Source: Osedax fenrisi
Lineage: Eukaryota; Annelida; Polychaeta; Sabellida; Siboglinidae
DNA: 64,000 bases
Assembly (NCBI GenBank): GCA_964019155.1
Contig: OZ025241.1
Span: 4,441,293-4,505,292, forward strand
Direction: 5' to 3'
The stretch's first letter is position 1. Every line of letters begins with the position of its first letter. Shown here piece after piece: positions 10,181 to 25,800 of this stretch. A program made the translations under genes and the position numbers. The notes under the pieces were generated by a model. That model made no database searches and was not told where the DNA came from. It was given only the letters and a program-made list of their open reading frames with translations.

Positions 10181-12400
10181 GATACTCTATTGAAGTAAAT
10201 GATAAGTTACTGATAAGATAATGATACGCTAATGATAAGCTACTGATACTCTACTGATAAGCTACTGATAATCTACTGATAAGCTACTGATAAGCTAATG
10301 ATACGCTAATGATAAGCTACTGATAAGCTACTAATAAGCTACTGATAAGCTAATGATAAGTTACTGATAAGCTAATGATACGCTAATGATAAGCTACTAA
10401 TAAGCTACTGATAAGCTAATGATAAGCTAACGATAAGCTAATGATAAGCTAATGATAAGCTAATGATAAGCTACTGATAAGCTACTGATAAGCTAATGAT
10501 AAGCTACTGATAAGCTACTAATAAGCTACTGATAAGCTAATGATAAGTTACTGATAAGCTACTGATAAGCTACTGATAAGCTAATGATAAGCTACTGATA
10601 AGCTACTGATAAGCTATTGATAAGCTATTGATAAGCTAATGATAAGCTAATGATAAGCTACTGATAATCTACTGATAAGCTACTGATAAGCTAATGATAC
10701 GCTAATGATAAGCTACTGATAAGCTACTAATAAGCTACTGATAAGCTAATGATAAGTTACTGATAAGCTAATGATACGCTAATGATAAGCTACTAATAAG
10801 CTACTGATAATCTAATGATAAGCTAATGATAAGCTAATGATAAGCTACTGATAATCTACTGATAAGCTACTGATAAGCTAATGATACGCTAATGATAAGC
10901 TACTGATAAGCTACTAATAAGCTACTGATAAGCTAATGATAAGTTACTGATAAGCTAATGATACGCTAATGATAAGCTACTAATAAGCTACTGATAAGCT
11001 AATGATAAGCTAATGATAAGCTAATGATAAGCTAATGATAAGCTAATGATAAGCTACTGATAAGCTACTGATAATCTAATGATAAGCTACTGATAATCTA
11101 ATGATAAGCTAATGATAAGCTACTGATAAGCTATTGATAAGCTATTGATAAGCTATTGATAAGCTAATGATAAGCTAATGATAAGCTAATGATAAGCTAA
11201 TGATAAGCTACTGATAAGCTACTGATAAGCTAATGATAAGCTACTGATAAGCTATTGATAAGCTAATGATAAGCTATGATAAGCTAATGATAAGCTAATG
11301 ATAAGCTACTGATAAGCTACTGATAATCTAATGATAAGCTACTGATAATCTAATGATAAGCTAATGATAAGCTACTGATAAGCTATTGATAAGCTAATGA
11401 TAAGATAATAATAAACTAATGATAAGCTACTGATAAGCTACTGATAAGCTAATGATAAGCTACTGATAAGCTATTGATAAGCTAATGATAAGCTAATGAT
11501 AAGCTACTGATACGCTAATGATAAGCTACTGCTAAGCTAATGATACGCTAATGATAAGCTACTAATAAGCTACTGATAAGCTAATGATAAGCTAATGATA
11601 AGCTAATGATAAGCTAATGATAAGCTACTGATAATATATTGATAAGCTACTGATAAGATAATAATAAGCTAATGATAAGCTACTGATAAGATAATAATAA
11701 GCTAATGATAATCTAATGATAAGCTAATGATAAGCTACTGATAAGCTACTGATAAGCTAATGATAAGCTACTGATAAGATAATGATAAGCTAATGATAAG
11801 CTATTGATAAGCTAATGATAAGCTAATGATAAGCTACTGATAATCTACTGATAAGCTACTGATAAGCTAATGATACGCTAATGATAAGCTACTGATAAGC
11901 TACTAATAAGCTACTGATAAGCTAATGATAAGTTACTGATAAGCTAATGATACGCTAATGATAAGCTACTAATAAGCTACTGATAAGCTAATGATAAGCT
12001 AATGATAAGCTAATGATAAGCTACTGATAATCTACTGATAAGCTACTGATAAGCTAATGATACGCTAATGATAAGCTACTGATAAGCTACTAATAAGCTA
12101 CTGATAAGCTAATGATAAGTTACTGATAAGCTAATGATACGCTAATGATAAGCTACTAATAAGCTACTGATAAGCTAATGATAAGCTAATGATAAGCTAA
12201 TGATAAGCTAATGATACGCTAATGATAAGCTACTGATAAGCTACTAATAAGCTACTGATAAGCTAATGATAAGTTACTGATAAGCTAATGATACGTTAAT
12301 GATAAGCTACTAATAAGCTACTGATAAGCTAATGATAAGCTAATGATAAGCTAATGGTAAGCTAATGATAAGCTAATGATAAGCTACTGATAAGCTACTG
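10181..12400. repeat. Satellite sub-region with a 187-bp (17-unit) higher-order repeat
   Basis: The marker unit GATAAGTTACT, followed by GATAAGCTAAT and GATACGCTAAT, recurs with its GTTACT at about 10756 and 10943 (187 bases apart) and at about 11932 and 12119 (again 187), then at 12273 (154, or 14 units). 187 is exactly 17 units. The surrounding order of A-type, C-type and AATAAG units is also conserved between copies. Confidence 0.8.
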
Positions 12401-15400
12401 ATAATCTAATGATAAGCTACTGATAATCTAATGATAAGCTAATGATAAGCTACTGATAAGCTATTGATAAGCTATTGATAAGCTATTGATAAGCTAATGA
12501 TAAGCTAATGATAAGCTAATGATAAGCTAATGATAAGCTACTGATAAGCTACTGATAAGCTAATGATAAGCTACTGATAAGCTATTGATAAGCTAATGAT
12601 AAGATAATAATAAGCTAATGATAAGCTACAGATAAGCTACTGATAAGCTAATGATAAGCTACTGATAAGCTACTGATAAGCTAATGATAATCTACTGATA
12701 AGATAATGATAAGCTAATGATAAGCTAATGATAAGCCACTGATAAGCTACTGATAAGCTAATGATAAGCCACTGATAAGCTAATGATAAGCTAATGATAA
12801 GCTATTGATAAGCTAATGATAAGCTAATGATAAGCTATTGATACGCTAATGATAAGCTACTGCTAAGCTAATGATACGCTAATGATAAGCTACTAATAAG
12901 CTACTGATACGCTAATGATAAGCTAATGATAAGCTAATGATAAGCTAATGATAAGCTACTGATAAGATATTGATAAGCTACTGATAAGATAATAATAAGC
13001 TAATGATAAGCCTCTGATAAGATAATAATAAGCTAATGATAATCTAATGATAAGCTAATGATAAGCTACTGATAAGCTACTGATAAGCTAATGATAAGCT
13101 ACTGATAAGATAATGATAAGCTAATGATAAGCTAATGATAAGCCACTGATAAGCTACTGATAAGCTACTGAGAAGCTACTGATAAGCTACTGATAAGCTA
13201 ATGATAAGCTACTGATAAGATAATGATAAGCTAATGATAAGCTACTGATAATCTAATGATAAGCTACTGATAATCTAATGATAAGCTAATGATAAGCTAA
13301 TGATAATCTAATGATAAGCTACTGATAAGCTACTGATAATCTAATGATAAGCTAATGATAAGCTACTGATAAGCTAATGATAAGTTACTGATAAGCTAAT
13401 GATAAGCTACTGATAATCTAATGATAAGCTACTGATAATCTAATGATAAGCTACTGATAATCTAATGATAAGCTACTGATAATCTAATGATAAGCTAATG
13501 ATACGCTAATGATAAGCTATTGATAAGCTACTGATAAGCTACTGATAAGCTACTGATAAGCTATTGATAAGCTAATGATACGCTACTGATAAGCTACTGA
13601 TAAGCTAATGATAAGCTATTGATAAGCTAATGATACGCTAATGATAAGCTACTGATAAGCTAATGATAAGCTACTGATAAGCTACTGATAAGCTAATGAT
13701 ACGCTACTGATAAGCTAATGATACGCTAATGATAAGCTAATGATAAGCTAATGATAAGCTAATGATAAGCTAATGATAAGCTACTGATAATCTAATGATA
13801 ATCTACTTATAAGCTACTGATAAGCTAATGATAAGCTAATGATAAGCTAATGATAAGTTACTGATAATCTAATGATAAGCTAATGATAAGCTAATGATAA
13901 GCTACTGATAAGCTACTGATAAGCTAATGATACGCTACTGATAAGCTAATGATACGCTAATGATAAGCTAATGATAATCTAATGATAAGCTAATGATAAG
14001 CTAATGATAAGCTACTGATAAGCTACTGATAAGCTAATGATACGCTAATGATAAGCTAATGATAAGCTACTGATAAGCTACTGATAAGCTACTGATAAGC
14101 TAATGATAAGCTACTGATAAGCTAATGATAATCTAATGATAAGCTAATTATAAGCTACTGATAAGCTAATGATAAGCTAATGATAAGCTACTGATAAGCT
14201 AATGATAATCGCATGATAAGCTAATGATAAGCTAATGATAAGCTACTGATAAGCTAATGATACGCTAATGATAAGCTACTGATAAGCTAATGATAATCGC
14301 ATGATAAGCTAATGATAAGCTACTGATAAGCTAATGATAAGCTACTGATAAGATAATGATAAGTTACTGATAAGCTAATGATACGCTAATGATAAGCTAA
14401 TGATAAGCTAATGATAAGCTAATGATAATCGCATGATAAGCTAATGATAAGCTACTGATAAGCTAATGATAAGCTAATGATAAGCTAATGATAATCGCAT
14501 GATAAGCTAATGATAAGCTACTGATAAGCTAATGATAAGCTACTGATAAGATAATGATAAGTTACTGATAAGCTAATGATACGCTAATGATAAGCTACTG
14601 ATAAGCTACTAATAAGCTACTGATAATCTAATGATAAGCTACTGATAAGCTAATGATAAGCTACTGATAATCTAATGATAAGTTACTGATAAGCTAATGA
14701 TAAGCTAATGATAAGCTACTGATAAGATAATAATAATCTAATGATAAGCCAATGATAATCTAATGATAAGCTAATGATAAGCTAATGATAAGCTAATGAT
14801 AAGCTAATGATAAGCTAATGATAAGCTAATGATAAGCTACTAATAAGCTAATGATAAGCTACTGATAATCTAATGATAAGTTACTGATAAGCTAATGATA
14901 CGCTAATGATAAGCTAATGATAAGCTAATGATAAGCTAATGATAAGCTACTGATAAGCTAATGATAAGCTACTGATAAGCTAATGATAATCGCATGATAA
15001 GCTAATGATAAGCTAATGATAAGCTACTGATAAGCTAATGATAAGCTAATGATAAGCTATTGATAATCTAATGATAAGCTAATGATAAGCTAATGATAAT
15101 CTACTGATAAGCTACTGATAAGCTAATGATAAGCTAATGATAAGCTAATGATAAGCTAATGATAAGCTACTGATAAGCTAATGATACGCTAATGATAAGC
15201 TACTGATAAGCTAATGATAATCGCATGATAAGCTAATGATAAGCTAATGATAAGATAATGATAAGTTACTGATAAGCTAATGATAATCGCATGATAAGCT
15301 AATGATAATCTACTGATAAGCTACTGATAAGCTAATGATAAGCTAATGATAAGCTAATGATAAGCTAATGATAAGCTACTGATAAGATAATGATAAGTTA

Positions 15401-16879
15401 CTGATAAGCTAATGATACGCTAATGATAAGCTAATGATAAGCTAATGATAAGCTAATGATAAGCTACTGATAATCGCATGATAAGCTACTGATAAGCTAC
15501 TGATAATCTAATGATAAGCTAATGATAAGCTACTGATAAGCTAATGATAAGCTAATGATAAGCTAATGATAAGCTACTGATAAGCTAATGATAATCGCAT
15601 GATAAGCTAATGATAAGCTAATGATAAGCTACTGATAAGCTAATGATACGCTAATGATAAGCTACTGATAAGCTAATGATAATCGCATGATAAGCTAATG
15701 ATAAGCTACTGATAAGCTAATGATAAGCTACTGATAAGATAATGATAAGTTACTGATAAGCTAATGATACGCTAATGATAAGCTAATGATAAGCTAATGA
15801 TAAGCTAATGATAATCGCATGATAAGCTAATGATAAGCTACTGATAAGCTAATGATAAGCTAATGATAAGCTAATGATAATCGCATGATAAGCTAATGAT
15901 AAGCTATTGATAATCTAATGATAAGCTAATGATAAGCTAATGATAATCTACTGATAAGCTACTGATAAGCTAATGATAAGCTAATGATAAGCTAATGATA
16001 ATCGCATGATAAGCTAATGATAAGCTACTGATAAGCTAATGATAAGCTACTGATAAGATAATGATAAGTTACTGATAAGCTAATGATACGCTAATGATAA
16101 GCTACTGATAAGCTACTAATAAGCTACTGATAAGCTAATGATAAGCTACTGATAAGCTAATGATAAGCTACTGATAATCTAATGATAAGTTACTGATAAG
16201 CTAATGATAAGCTAATGATAAGCTAATGATAAGCTACTGATAAGATAATAATAATCTAATGATAAGCCAATGATAAGCTAATGATAAGCTAATGATAAGC
16301 TAATGATAAGCTAATGATAAGCTAATGATAAGCTAATGATAAGATAATGATAAGCTAATGATAAGCTACTAATAAGCTAATGATAAGCTACTGATAATCT
16401 AATGATAAGTTACTGATAAGCTAATGATACGCTAATGATAAGCTAATGATAAGCTACTGATAAGCTATTGATAATCTAATGATACGCTACTATTAAGCTA
16501 CTGATAAGCTACTGATAAGCTAATGATAAGCTACTGATAAGCTAATGATACGCTAATGATAAGCTACTGATAAGCTACTAATAAGCTACTGATAAGCTAA
16601 TGATAAGCTAATGATAAGCTACTGATAATCTAATGATAAGCTAATGATAAGCTACTGATAAGCTAATGATAAGTTACTGATAAGCTAATGATACGCTAAT
16701 GATAAGCTACTGATAAGCTAATGATAAGCTAATGATACGCTAATGATAAGCTAATGATAAGCTAATGATAAGCTAATGATAAGCTAGTGATAAGCTACTG
16801 ATAAGCTAATGATAAGCTACTGATAATCTATTGATAAGCTAATGATAAGCTAATGATAAGCTACTGATAAGCTAATGAT

Positions 16880-19800
16880 AAGCTACTGATAAGCTACTGA
16901 TAATCTATTGATAAGCTAATGATAAGCTAATGATAAGCTACTGATAAGCTACTGATAAGCTAATGATAAGCTACTGATAAGCTAATGATAAGCTACTGAT
17001 AAGCTAATGATAAGCTAATGATAAGCTACTGATAAGCTATTGATAATCTAATGATAAGCTAATGATAAGCTAATGATAAGCTAATGATAAGCTAATGATA
17101 AGCTATTGATAAGCTATTGATAATCTAATGATAATCTAATGATAAGCTAATGATAAGCTAATGATAAGCTAATGATAAGCTAATGATAAGCTATTGATAA
17201 GCTACTGATAAGCTACTGATAAGCTACTGATAAGCTAATGATAAGATACTGATAAGCTACTGATAAGCTAATGATAAGCTAATGATAAGCTAATGATAAG
17301 CTATTGATAAGCTATTGATAATCTAATGATAAGCTAATGATAAGCTAATGATAAGCTATTGATAAGCTATTGATAATCTAATGATAAGTTAATGATAAGC
17401 TAATGATAAGCTACTGATAAGCTACTGATAAGATACTGATAAGCTACTGATAAGCTAATGATAAGCTAATGATAAGCTAATGATAAGCTATTGATAAGCT
17501 ATTGATAATCTAATGATAAGCTACTGATATTCTACTGATAAGCTACTGATAAGCTAATGATAAGCTACTGATAAGCTACTGATAAGCTATTGATAATCTA
17601 ATGATAAGCTAATGATAAGCTAATGATAAGCTACTGATATTCTACTGATATTCTACTGATAAGCTACTGATAAGCTAATGATAAGCTACTGATAAGCTAC
17701 TGATAAGCTATTGACAATCTAATGATAAGCTAATGATAAGCTACTGATAAGCTACTGATAAGCTATTGATAATCTACTGATAAGCTAATGATACGCTAAT
17801 GATAAGCTAATGATAAGCTACTGATAAGCTAATGATACGCTAATGATAAGCTACTAATAAGCTACTGATAAGCTAATGATACGCTAATGATAAGCTACTG
17901 ATAAGCTACTAATAAGCTATTGATAATCTAATGATAAGCTAATGATAAGCTAATGATAAGCTACTGATAAGCTACTGATAAGCTATTGATAATCTAATGA
18001 TAAGCTAATGATAAGCTAATGATAAGCTACTGATAAGCTAATGATACGCTAATGATAAGCTACTAATAAGCTACTGATAAGCTAATGATACGCTAATGAT
18101 AAGCTACTGATAAGCTAATGATAAGCTAATGATAATCTACTGATAAGCTACTGATAAGCTAATGATAAGCTAATGATAAGCTAATGATAAGCTACTGATA
18201 AGCTAATGATAAGCTACTGATAATCTAATGATAAGCTACTGATAATCTAATGATAAGCTAATGATAAGCTACTGATAAGATAATGATAAGCTAATGATAA
18301 GCTACTGATAAGCTAATGATAAGCTACTGATAAGCTACTGATAAGCTACTGATAAGCTAATGATAAGCTATTGATAAGCTACTGATAAGCTAATGATAAG
18401 CTACTGATAAGATAATGATAAGCTAATGATAAGCTACTGATAAGCTAATGATAAGCTACTGATAAGCTACTGATAAGCTAATGATAAGCTATTGATAAGC
18501 TACTGATAAGCTAATGATAAACTAATGATAAGCTACTGATAAGCTAATGATAAGCTACTGATAAGCTACTGATAAGCTACTGATAAGCTAATGATAAGCT
18601 ATTGATAAGCTACTGATAAGCTAATGATAAGCTACTGATAAGATAATGATAAGCTAATGATAAGCTACTGATAAGCTAATGATAAGCTACTGATAAGCTA
18701 ATGATAAGCTATTGATAAGCTACTGATAAGCTAATGATAAGCTACTGATAAGATAATGATAAGCTAATGATAAGCTACTGATAAGCTAATGATAAGCTAC
18801 TGATAATCTAATGATAAGCTACTGATAATCTAATGATAAGCTAATGATAAGCTACTGATAAGCTAATGATAAGCTACTGATAATATAATGATAAGCTAAT
18901 GATAAGCTAATGATAAGCTACTGATAAGCTAATGATAAGCTATTGATAAGCTACTGATAAGATAATGATAAGCTACTGATAAGATAATGATAAGCTAATG
19001 ATAAGCTACTGATAAGCTAATGATAAGCTATTGATAAGCTACTGATAAGCTAATGATAAGCTACTGATAAGATAATGATAAGCTAATGATAAGCTACTGA
19101 TAAGCTAATGATAAGCTACTGATAAGCTACTGATAAGCTAATGATAAGCTATTGATAAGCTACTGATAAGCTAATGATAAACTAATGATAAGCTACTGAT
19201 AAGCTAATGATAAGCTACTGATAAGCTACTGATAAGCTACTGATAAGCTAATGATAAGCTATTGATAAGCTACTGATAAGCTAATGATAAGCTACTGATA
19301 AGATAATGATAAGCTAATGATAAGCTACTGATAATCTAATGATAAGCTACTGATAAGCTAATGATAAGCTATTGATAAGCTACTGATAAGCTAATGATAA
19401 GCTACTGATAAGATAATGATAAGCTAATGATAAGCTACTGATAAGCTAATGATAAGCTACTGATAATCTAATGATAAGCTACTGATAATCTAATGATAAG
19501 CTAATGATAAGCTACTGATAAGCTAATGATAAGCTACTGATAAGCTATTGATAAGCTACTGATAAGATAATGATAAGCTACTGATAAGATAATGATAAGC
19601 TACTGATAAGCTAATGATAAGCTAATGATAATCGCATGATAAGCTAATGATAAGCTACTGATAAGCTAATGATAAGCTATTGATAAGCTACTGATAAGAT
19701 AATGATAAGCTACTGATAAGATAATGATAAGCTAATGATAAGCTACTGATAAGCTAATGATAAGCTAATGATAAGCTAATTATAATCGCATGATAAGCTA

Positions 19801-22800
19801 ATGATAAGCTACTGATAAGCTACTGATAAGCTACTGATAAGCTAATGATAAGCTACTGATAATCTAATGATAAGCTACTGATAATCTAATGATAAGCTAA
19901 TGATAAGCTAATGATAAGCTACTGATAAGCTAATGATAAGCTACTGATAAGATAATGATAAGCTAATGATAAGCTACTGATAAGCTAATGATAAGCTAAT
20001 GATAATCGCATGATAAGCTAATGATAAGCTACTGATAATCTAATGATAAGCTACTGATAATCTAATGATAAGCTAATGATAAGCTAATGATAAGCTACTG
20101 ATAAGCTAATGATAAGCTAATGATAAGATAATGATAAGCTACTGATAAGCTAATGATAAGCTAATGATAATCGCATGATAAGCTAATGATAAGCTAATGA
20201 TAAGCTATTGATAAGCTACTGATAAGATAATGATAAGCTACTGATAAGATAATGATAAGCTACTGATAAGCTAATGATAAGCTAATGATAAGCTATTGAT
20301 AAGCTAATGATAAGCTACTGATAATCTAATGATAAGCTACTGATAATCTAATGATAAGCTAATGATAAGCTAATGAATAGCTACTGATAAGCTAATGATA
20401 AGCTATTGATAAGCTACTGATAAGATAATGATAAGCTACTGATAAGATAATGATAAGCTACTGATAAGCTAATGATAAGCTAATGATAATCGCATGATAA
20501 GCTAATGATAAGCTACTGATAAGCTAATGATAAGCTATTGATAAGCTAATGATAAGATAATGATAAGCTACTGATAGCTAATGATAAGCTACTGCTAAGC
20601 TAATGATAAGCTACTGATAAGCTACTGATAAGCTACTGATAAGCTAATGATAAGCTATTTATAAGCTACTGATAATCTAATGATAAGCTACTGATAATCT
20701 AATGATAAGCTAATGATAAGCTAATGATAAGCTAATGATAAGCTACTGATAAGATAATGATAAGCTAATGATAAGCTACTGATAAGCTAATGATAAGATA
20801 CTGATAAGCTACTGATAAGCTACTGATAAGCTAATGATAAGCTATTGATAAGCTACTGATAAGCTAATGATAAGCTATTGATAAGCTACTGATAAGCTAA
20901 TGATAAGCTACTGATAAGATAATGATAAGCTAATGATAAGCTACTGATAAGCTAATGATAAGCTACTGATAAGCTACTGATAAGCTAATGATAAGCTATT
21001 GATAAGCTACTGATAAGCTAATGATAAACTAATGATAAGCTACTGATAAGCTAATGATAAGCTACTGATAAGCTACTGATAAGCTAATGATAAGCTATTG
21101 ATAAGCTACTGATAAGCTAATGATAAGCTACTGATAAGATAATGATAAGCTAATGATAAGCTACTGATAAGCTAATGATAAGCTACTGATAAGCTAATGA
21201 TAAGCTATTGATAAGCTACTGATAAGCTAATGATAAGCTACTGATAAGATAATGATAAGCTAATGATAAGCTACTGATAAGCTAATGATAAGCTACTGAT
21301 AATCTAATGATAAGCTACTGATAATCTAATGATAAGCTAATGATAAGCTACTGATAAGCTAATGATAAGCTACTGATAATCTAATGATAAGCTAATGATA
21401 AGCTAATGATAAGCTACTGATAAGCTAATGATAAGCTATTGATAAGCTACTGATAAGATAATGATAAGCTACTGATAAGATAATGATAAGCTACTGATAA
21501 GCTAATGATAAGCTAATGATAATCGCATGATAAGCTAATGATAAGCTACTGATAAGCTAATGATAAGCTATTGATAAGCTACTGATAAGATAATGATAAG
21601 CTACTGATAAGATAATGATAAGCTAATGATAAGCTACTGATAAGCTAATGATAAGCTAATGATAAGCTAATTATAATCGCATGATAAGCTAATGATAAGC
21701 TACTGATAAGCTACTGATAAGCTACTGATAAGCTAATGATAAGCTACTGATAATCTAATGATAAGCTACTGATAATCTAATGATAAGCTAATGATAAGCT
21801 AATGATAAGCTACTGATAAGCTAATGATAAGCTACTGATAAGATAATGATAAGCTAATGATAAGCTACTGATAAGCTAATGATAAGCTAATGATAATCGC
21901 ATGATAAGCTAATGATAAGCTACTGATAATCTAATGATAAGCTACTGATAATCTAATGATAAGCTAATGATAAGCTAATGATAAGCTACTGATAAGCTAA
22001 TGATAAGCTAATGATAAGATAATGATAAGCTACTGATAAGCTAATGATAAGCTAATGATAATCGCATGATAAGCTAATGATAAGCTAATGATAAGCTATT
22101 GATAAGCTACTGATAAGATAATGATAAGCTACTGATAAGATAATGATAAGCTACTGATAAGCTAATGATAAGCTAATGATAAGCTATTGATAAGCTAATG
22201 ATAAGCTACTGATAATCTAATGATAAGCTACTGATAATCTAATGATAAGCTAATGATAAGCTAATGAATAGCTACTGATAAGCTAATGATAAGCTATTGA
22301 TAAGCTACTGATAAGATAATGATAAGCTACTGATAAGATAATGATAAGCTACTGATAAGCTAATGATAAGCTAATGATAATCGCATGATAAGCTAATGAT
22401 AAGCTACTGATAAGCTAATGATAAGCTATTGATAAGCTAATGATAAGATAATGATAAGCTACTGATAGCTAATGATAAGCTACTGCTAAGCTAATGATAA
22501 GCTACTGATAAGCTACTGATAAGCTACTGATAAGCTAATGATAAGCTATTTATAAGCTACTGATAATCTAATGATAAGCTACTGATAATCTAATGATAAG
22601 CTAATGATAAGCTAATGATAAGCTAATGATAAGCTACTGATAAGATAATGATAAGCTAATGATAAGCTACTGATAAGCTAATGATAAGATACTGATAAGC
22701 TACTGATAAGCTACTGATAAGCTAATGATAAGCTATTGATAAGCTACTGATAAGCTAATGATAAGCTACTGATAAGATAATGATAAGCTAATGATAAGAT

Positions 22801-25800
22801 AATGATAAGCTAATGATAAGCTACTGATAAGCTAATGATAAGCTACTGATAAGCTACTGATAAGCTACTGATAAGCTAATGATAAGCTATTGATAAGCTA
22901 CTGATAAGCTAATGATAAGCTACTGATAAGATAATGATAAGCTAATGATAAGCTACTGATAAGCTAATGATAAGCTACTGATAATCTAATGATAAGCTAC
23001 TGATAATCTAATGATAAGCTAATGATAAGCTACTGATAAGCTAATGATAAGCTACTGATAATCTAATGATAAGCTAATGATAAGCTAATGATAAGCTACT
23101 GATAAGCTAATGATAAGCTATTGATAAGCTACTGATAAGATAATGATAAGCTACTGATAAGATAATGATAAGCTAATGATAAGCTACTGATAAGCTAATG
23201 ATAAGCTAATGATAAGCTAATTATAAGCTATTGATAAGCTACTGATAAGCTACTAATAAGCTATTGATAATCTAATGATAAGCTAATGATAAGCTAATGA
23301 TAAGCTACTGATAAGCTACTGATAAGCTATTGATAATCTAATGATAAGCTAATGATAAGCTAATGATAAGCTACTGATAAGCTAATGATACGCTAATGAT
23401 AAGCTACTAATAAGCTACTGATAAGCTAATGATACGCTAATGATAAGCTACTGATAAGCTAATGATAAGCTAATGATAATCTACTGATAAGCTACTGATA
23501 AGCTAATGATAAGCTAATGATAAGCTAATGATAAGCTACTGATAAGCTAATGATAAGCTACTGATAATCTAATGATAAGCTACTGATAATCTAATGATAA
23601 GCTAATGATAAGCTACTGATAAGATAATGATAAGCTAATGATAAGCTACTGATAAGCTAATGATAAGCTACTGATAAGCTACTGATAAGCTACTGATAAG
23701 CTAATGATAAGCTATTGATAAGCTACTGATAAGCTAATGATAAGCTACTGATAAGATAATGATAAGCTAATGATAAGCTACTGATAAGCTAATGATAAGC
23801 TACTGATAAGCTACTGATAAGCTAATGATAAGCTATTGATAAGCTACTGATAAGCTAATGATAAACTAATGATAAGCTACTGATAAGCTAATGATAAGCT
23901 ACTGATAAGCTACTGATAAGCTACTGATAAGCTAATGATAAGCTATTGATAAGCTACTGATAAGCTAATGATAAGCTACTGATAAGATAATGATAAGCTA
24001 ATGATAAGCTACTGATAAGCTAATGATAAGCTACTGATAAGCTAATGATAAGCTATTGATAAGCTACTGATAAGCTAATGATAAGCTACTGATAAGATAA
24101 TGATAAGCTAATGATAAGCTACTGATAAGCTAATGATAAGCTACTGATAATCTAATGATAAGCTACTGATAATCTAATGATAAGCTAATGATAAGCTACT
24201 GATAAGCTAATGATAAGCTACTGATAATATAATGATAAGCTAATGATAAGCTAATGATAAGCTACTGATAAGCTAATGATAAGCTATTGATAAGCTACTG
24301 ATAAGATAATGATAAGCTACTGATAAGATAATGATAAGCTAATGATAAGCTACTGATAAGCTAATGATAAGCTATTGATAAGCTACTGATAAGCTAATGA
24401 TAAGCTACTGATAAGATAATGATAAGCTAATGATAAGCTACTGATAAGCTAATGATAAGCTACTGATAAGCTACTGATAAGCTAATGATAAGCTATTGAT
24501 AAGCTACTGATAAGCTAATGATAAACTAATGATAAGCTACTGATAAGCTAATGATAAGCTACTGATAAGCTACTGATAAGCTACTGATAAGCTAATGATA
24601 AGCTATTGATAAGCTACTGATAAGCTAATGATAAGCTACTGATAAGATAATGATAAGCTAATGATAAGCTACTGATAATCTAATGATAAGCTACTGATAA
24701 GCTAATGATAAGCTATTGATAAGCTACTGATAAGCTAATGATAAGCTACTGATAAGATAATGATAAGCTAATGATAAGCTACTGATAAGCTAATGATAAG
24801 CTACTGATAATCTAATGATAAGCTACTGATAATCTAATGATAAGCTAATGATAAGCTACTGATAAGCTAATGATAAGCTACTGATAATCTAATGATAAGC
24901 TAATGATAAGCTAATGATAAGCTACTGATAAGCTAATGATAAGCTATTGATAAGCTACTGATAAGATAATGATAAGCTACTGATAAGATAATGATAAGCT
25001 ACTGATAAGCTAATGATAAGCTAATGATAATCGCATGATAAGCTAATGATAAGCTACTGATAAGCTAATGATAAGCTATTGATAAGCTACTGATAAGATA
25101 ATGATAAGCTACTGATAAGATAATGATAAGCTAATGATAAGCTACTGATAAGCTAATGATAAGCTAATGATAAGCTAATTATAATCGCATGATAAGCTAA
25201 TGATAAGCTACTGATAAGCTACTGATAAGCTACTGATAAGCTAATGATAAGCTACTGATAATCTAATGATAAGCTACTGATAATCTAATGATAAGCTAAT
25301 GATAAGCTAATGATAAGCTACTGATAAGCTAATGATAAGCTACTGATAAGATAATGATAAGCTAATGATAAGCTACTGATAAGCTAATGATAAGCTAATG
25401 ATAATCGCATGATAAGCTAATGATAAGCTACTGATAATCTAATGATAAGCTACTGATAATCTAATGATAAGCTAATGATAAGCTAATGATAAGCTACTGA
25501 TAAGCTAATGATAAGCTAATGATAAGATAATGATAAGCTACTGATAAGCTAATGATAAGCTAATGATAATCGCATGATAAGCTAATGATAAGCTAATGAT
25601 AAGCTATTGATAAGCTACTGATAAGATAATGATAAGCTACTGATAAGATAATGATAAGCTACTGATAAGCTAATGATAAGCTAATGATAAGCTATTGATA
25701 AGCTAATGATAAGCTACTGATAATCTAATGATAAGCTACTGATAATCTAATGATAAGCTAATGATAAGCTAATGAATAGCTACTGATAAGCTAATGATAA